The notes beneath the pieces were generated by a model that saw only the letters and a program-made list of their open reading frames with translations, made no database searches and had not been told where the DNA came from. The position numbers and the translations under genes were made by a program. A stretch of DNA of 64,000 bases from Pseudoxanthomonas sp. 3HH-4. GTDB lineage: Bacteria; Pseudomonadota; Gammaproteobacteria; Xanthomonadales; Xanthomonadaceae. Numbering within the stretch: position 1 is the stretch's first letter; each line of letters opens with the position of its first letter. The DNA is taken from contig NZ_VFPB01000005.1 in assembly GCF_006716465.1 (NCBI RefSeq), positions 310,001-374,000 of the forward strand, in the 5' to 3' direction. Shown one piece after another: positions 62,102 to 64,000 of the stretch.

Positions 62102-62740
62102 ATGCAGGTTTCGCGTCTATGGTTGCTCGTCGTGTTGACCGTGCTGCTGTCCGGCTGCGGTTACAACACCATCCAGCAGAAGGACGAAGCCGTGAAGGCA
62201 GGCTGGTCCGAGGTGCTCAACCAGTACAAGCGTCGTGCCGATCTCATTCCCAATCTGGTCAAGACCGTGCAGGGCTATGCGCAGCAGGAGCGCCAGGTGC
62301 TGACCGACGTGACCAACGCGCGCGCGCGCGTGGGCCAGATCCAGGTCAATGCCGACGATGCCGCCTCGCTGCAGCAGTTCCAGCAGGCGCAGGGTGAGCT
62401 GTCCGGCGCACTGTCCCGGTTGCTGGTCGTCACCGAGAATTACCCGAACCTGAAATCCGACCAGTCCTTCCGCGACCTGCAGGCGCAGCTGGAAGGTACG
62501 GAAAACCGCATCACCGTGGCGCGCGGGCGCTACATCCAGACGGTGCAGGACTACAACACCTATATCCGCCAGTTCCCGCAGGTGATCACCGCCAAGGTCA
62601 CCGGCGCGAAGGAAAAGCCGAACTTCACCGTCGAGAACGAAGCCGCGATCTCCGAAGCGCCGGCCGTCGATTTCGGTACGCCGGCACCGGCGACGCCGCA
62701 GGCTCCGACAGCGCCGCCTCCGCCGTCGCCCGGCAACTGA
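62102..62740 (+). CDS. lemA: LemA-family lipoprotein
   Basis: This 212-residue LemA-fold protein has a lipobox (LTVLLSGCGYN) and the family core QKDEAVKAGWSEVLNQYKRRADLIPNLVKTVQGYAQQE, then LLVVTENYPNLKSDQSFRDLQAQLEGTENRI and a Pro/Ala-rich tail. LemA proteins often sit next to TPM-domain proteins, as here, in membrane-stress or protease-linked modules. The start at 62102 follows AAAGGAG. TPM-domain genes follow immediately. Confidence 0.93.
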   Translation: MQVSRLWLLVVLTVLLSGCGYNTIQQKDEAVKAGWSEVLNQYKRRADLIPNLVKTVQGYAQQERQVLTDVTNARARVGQIQVNADDAASLQQFQQAQGELSGALSRLLVVTENYPNLKSDQSFRDLQAQLEGTENRITVARGRYIQTVQDYNTYIRQFPQVITAKVTGAKEKPNFTVENEAAISEAPAVDFGTPAPATPQAPTAPPPPSPGN

Positions 62741-62759
62741 TCAGCGTCCCGGCGCTTCC

Positions 62760-63641
62760 ATGCTGCGTGCGCTGGCGCTCTGCCTGCTGCTGATCGTCGC
62801 GCCCGCCTGGGCGCAGTCGCTGGCGGCGATTCCCGCACTCGATTCGCCGGTGGTCGATACCACCGGCACGCTGGATGCCACGCAGAAGCAGCAACTGGAA
62901 GCGCAGGCATTGGCCCTGCAGCAGCGCAAAGGCAGCCAGTTGCAGGTGTTGATGGTGCCCAGCACGCAACCCGAAACCATCGAGCAGTACGCGGTGCGCG
63001 TGTTCGAACAGTGGGAGCTCGGCCGCAAGGGCGTGGGTGATGGCGTGTTGCTGCTGGTGGCCAAGGACGACCGCCGCGTGCGGATCGAAACCGGCTACGG
63101 ACTGGAAGGTGCGATTCCCGACGCCATCGCCAACCGCGTGATCCAGGAATACCTGGCGCCGAAGTTCCGTGCTGGCGACTATGCGGGCGGTATCACCGAT
63201 GCGACCGCGACGCTGGTGAAGCTGATCGACGGTGAAGCATTGCCCGAACCGGTCAGCACGCATCGCGTTTCCGGCGAGGGCGGCAAGGGCAGCGGCTTTC
63301 TGTTTGCCGCATTCGCCGCCTTCGTCGTGGCCAGCATCGTGCGCGGCATGTTCAGCCGAGCGCCGTCCGGCGTCCGCGGACTGTTCACCGGTGGGGCGGC
63401 CGGAGGCGTGGCGCTGCTGCTGTCGTCGCTGCTGACCGTCGGCGGCATCGCCGCCGTGCTGGGACTGCTCTACGGCCTGATGTCGGTGTCGACCCGCGGC
63501 GGATACGCCCGGCACCGGGACTGGGGCGGCTGGGGTGGCGGAGGCGGTGGCTTTGGCGGGGGAGGAGGCGGCTTCGGCGGAGGTGGCTGGGGTGGTGGCG
63601 GTGGCATGTCGGGGGGCGGTGGCGCCTCGGGGAGTTGGTGA
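62760..63641 (+). CDS. TPM-domain membrane protein (YgcG family)
   Basis: This 293-residue protein has a signal peptide (MLRALALCLLLIVAPAWAQ), a TPM (phosphatase-like) domain (VVDTTGTLDATQKQQLEAQALALQQRKGSQLQVLMV... GYGLEGAIPDAIANRVIQEYL), one or two transmembrane helices (FLFAAFAAFVVASIVRGMF; LLSSLLTVGGIAAVLGLLYGLM) and a very glycine-rich tail with Trp (GWGGGGGGFGGGG). It starts 19 bp after lemA and overlaps the next gene by 1 bp (TGATG). The tail composition suggests low-complexity or envelope interactions. Confidence 0.92.
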   Translation: MLRALALCLLLIVAPAWAQSLAAIPALDSPVVDTTGTLDATQKQQLEAQALALQQRKGSQLQVLMVPSTQPETIEQYAVRVFEQWELGRKGVGDGVLLLVAKDDRRVRIETGYGLEGAIPDAIANRVIQEYLAPKFRAGDYAGGITDATATLVKLIDGEALPEPVSTHRVSGEGGKGSGFLFAAFAAFVVASIVRGMFSRAPSGVRGLFTGGAAGGVALLLSSLLTVGGIAAVLGLLYGLMSVSTRGGYARHRDWGGWGGGGGGFGGGGGGFGGGGWGGGGGMSGGGGASGSW

Positions 63642-64000
63642 TGCGCGTTCTCCGCCATCTGTTCGCCCGTTCGGCGCGCCGGTTGTTCCCGGAATCGACT
63701 CTGCACCACATCACCGACGCCATTGCCGAGGGCGAGCGCAGGCATCGCGGCGAGGTGATGTTCGCGGTGGAGTCGGATCTGCCATTGGGTGCAGTACTTT
63801 CCGGGGTGGATCCGCGCGAGCGCGCGCACGAGGTGTTCGTGCGGCTGCGCACCTGGGACACGGAAGCCAACAACGGCGTGCTCATCTACCTGCTGCTGGC
63901 CGACCACCGCATCGAGATCGTCGCCGACCGCGGCTTGAACGGCCTCGTCAGCGACGCGGCATGGCGCGAGGTCTGCCACCTGATTGAAGTGGGCATGGCG
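63641..64000 (+). CDS. Second TPM-domain protein, cut by window end
   Basis: From the ATG that overlaps the preceding stop (TGATG at 63639-63643), the frame stays open for 120 codons to the window edge. It reads MRVLRHLFARSARRLFPEST, then a TPM-like stretch with HITDAIAEGERRHRGEVMFAVES, DPRERAHEVFVRL and NNGVLIYLLLADHRIEIVADRGLN. The conserved ADRG and NGV motifs match TPM domains. No signal peptide is obvious, so it may be cytoplasmic or membrane-peripheral. Third gene of the lemA-TPM-TPM module; the C-terminus is missing. Confidence 0.85.
   Translation, partial: MRVLRHLFARSARRLFPESTLHHITDAIAEGERRHRGEVMFAVESDLPLGAVLSGVDPRERAHEVFVRLRTWDTEANNGVLIYLLLADHRIEIVADRGLNGLVSDAAWREVCHLIEVGMA

Overview
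The window looks like a chromosomal segment from a high-GC gammaproteobacterium of the Xanthomonadaceae/Lysobacteraceae type (Pseudoxanthomonas, Stenotrophomonas, Xanthomonas or Lysobacter-like). This rests on the gene content and order: a Xylella/Xanthomonas-style pilG-pilI-pilJ-pilL(chpA)-chpB-chpC cluster without pilH or pilK, gshB next to tonB, bioA next to rsmE, and GTAGG...GGGGCTTCAGCCCC-type REP elements between genes. Nearly all of it is coding, and most genes are core functions. I see no rRNA, tRNA, CRISPR array, transposase, integrase or prophage gene.

Layout. 0.1-7.9 kb: a PLP-dependent cysteine synthase/desulfhydrase-like enzyme, oligopeptidase A, a family GH3 beta-glucosidase preceded by a LacI-type operator-like dyad, a small secreted protein, and RecQ. 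7.9-12.1 kb: two tandem secreted FG-GAP/VCBS repeat proteins whose 3' halves are an almost perfect 852-bp direct repeat; this stretch is visibly less GC-rich. 12.1-21.8 kb: Dps, the HrpA helicase, two paralogous small secreted proteins, monofunctional-type RelA and a TPR-like membrane protein. 21.8-24.4 kb: two back-to-back glycosyltransferases, again less GC-rich, that look like an inserted islet. 24.5-32.2 kb: PBP1B with a TPR lipoprotein immediately downstream (a probable LpoP-type activator), the YoaA/DinG helicase, TsaB, and gshB-tonB on the other strand.

32.4-43.5 kb is the Pil-Chp chemosensory operon for type IV pilus (twitching) control. It contains a giant ChpA/PilL kinase with four phosphorylatable Hpt sites and one degenerate one, and a ChpB-like protein that lacks the esterase serine. 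43.5-49.8 kb holds RsmE, BioA, NudE-CysQ-MazG, YnfA, a DUF962 protein, a degenerate GT51-like protein and a DUF486 protein, with three REP doublets among them. 49.8-55.6 kb is an OmpR-type two-component system followed by a MacAB-like exporter whose adaptor carries an unusual insert; a heptanucleotide tandem repeat spans the ATPase stop codon. 55.7-64 kb: isoaspartyl peptidase, an ECF-like sigma factor overlapping a VOC protein, a decayed gene, a subtilisin-type protease, a lipoprotein SGNH hydrolase, DgkA, a TerC-family protein, and a LemA/TPM module that runs off the end.

The most noteworthy items for follow-up are the twin propeller proteins with the homogenised 3' half, the PBP1B-lipoprotein pair, the catalytically degenerate ChpB and GT51-like proteins, the adaptor insert in the MacA-like protein, and the heptanucleotide repeat at the ABC gene junction. 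No wholly new multi-gene system can be proven from sequence alone.
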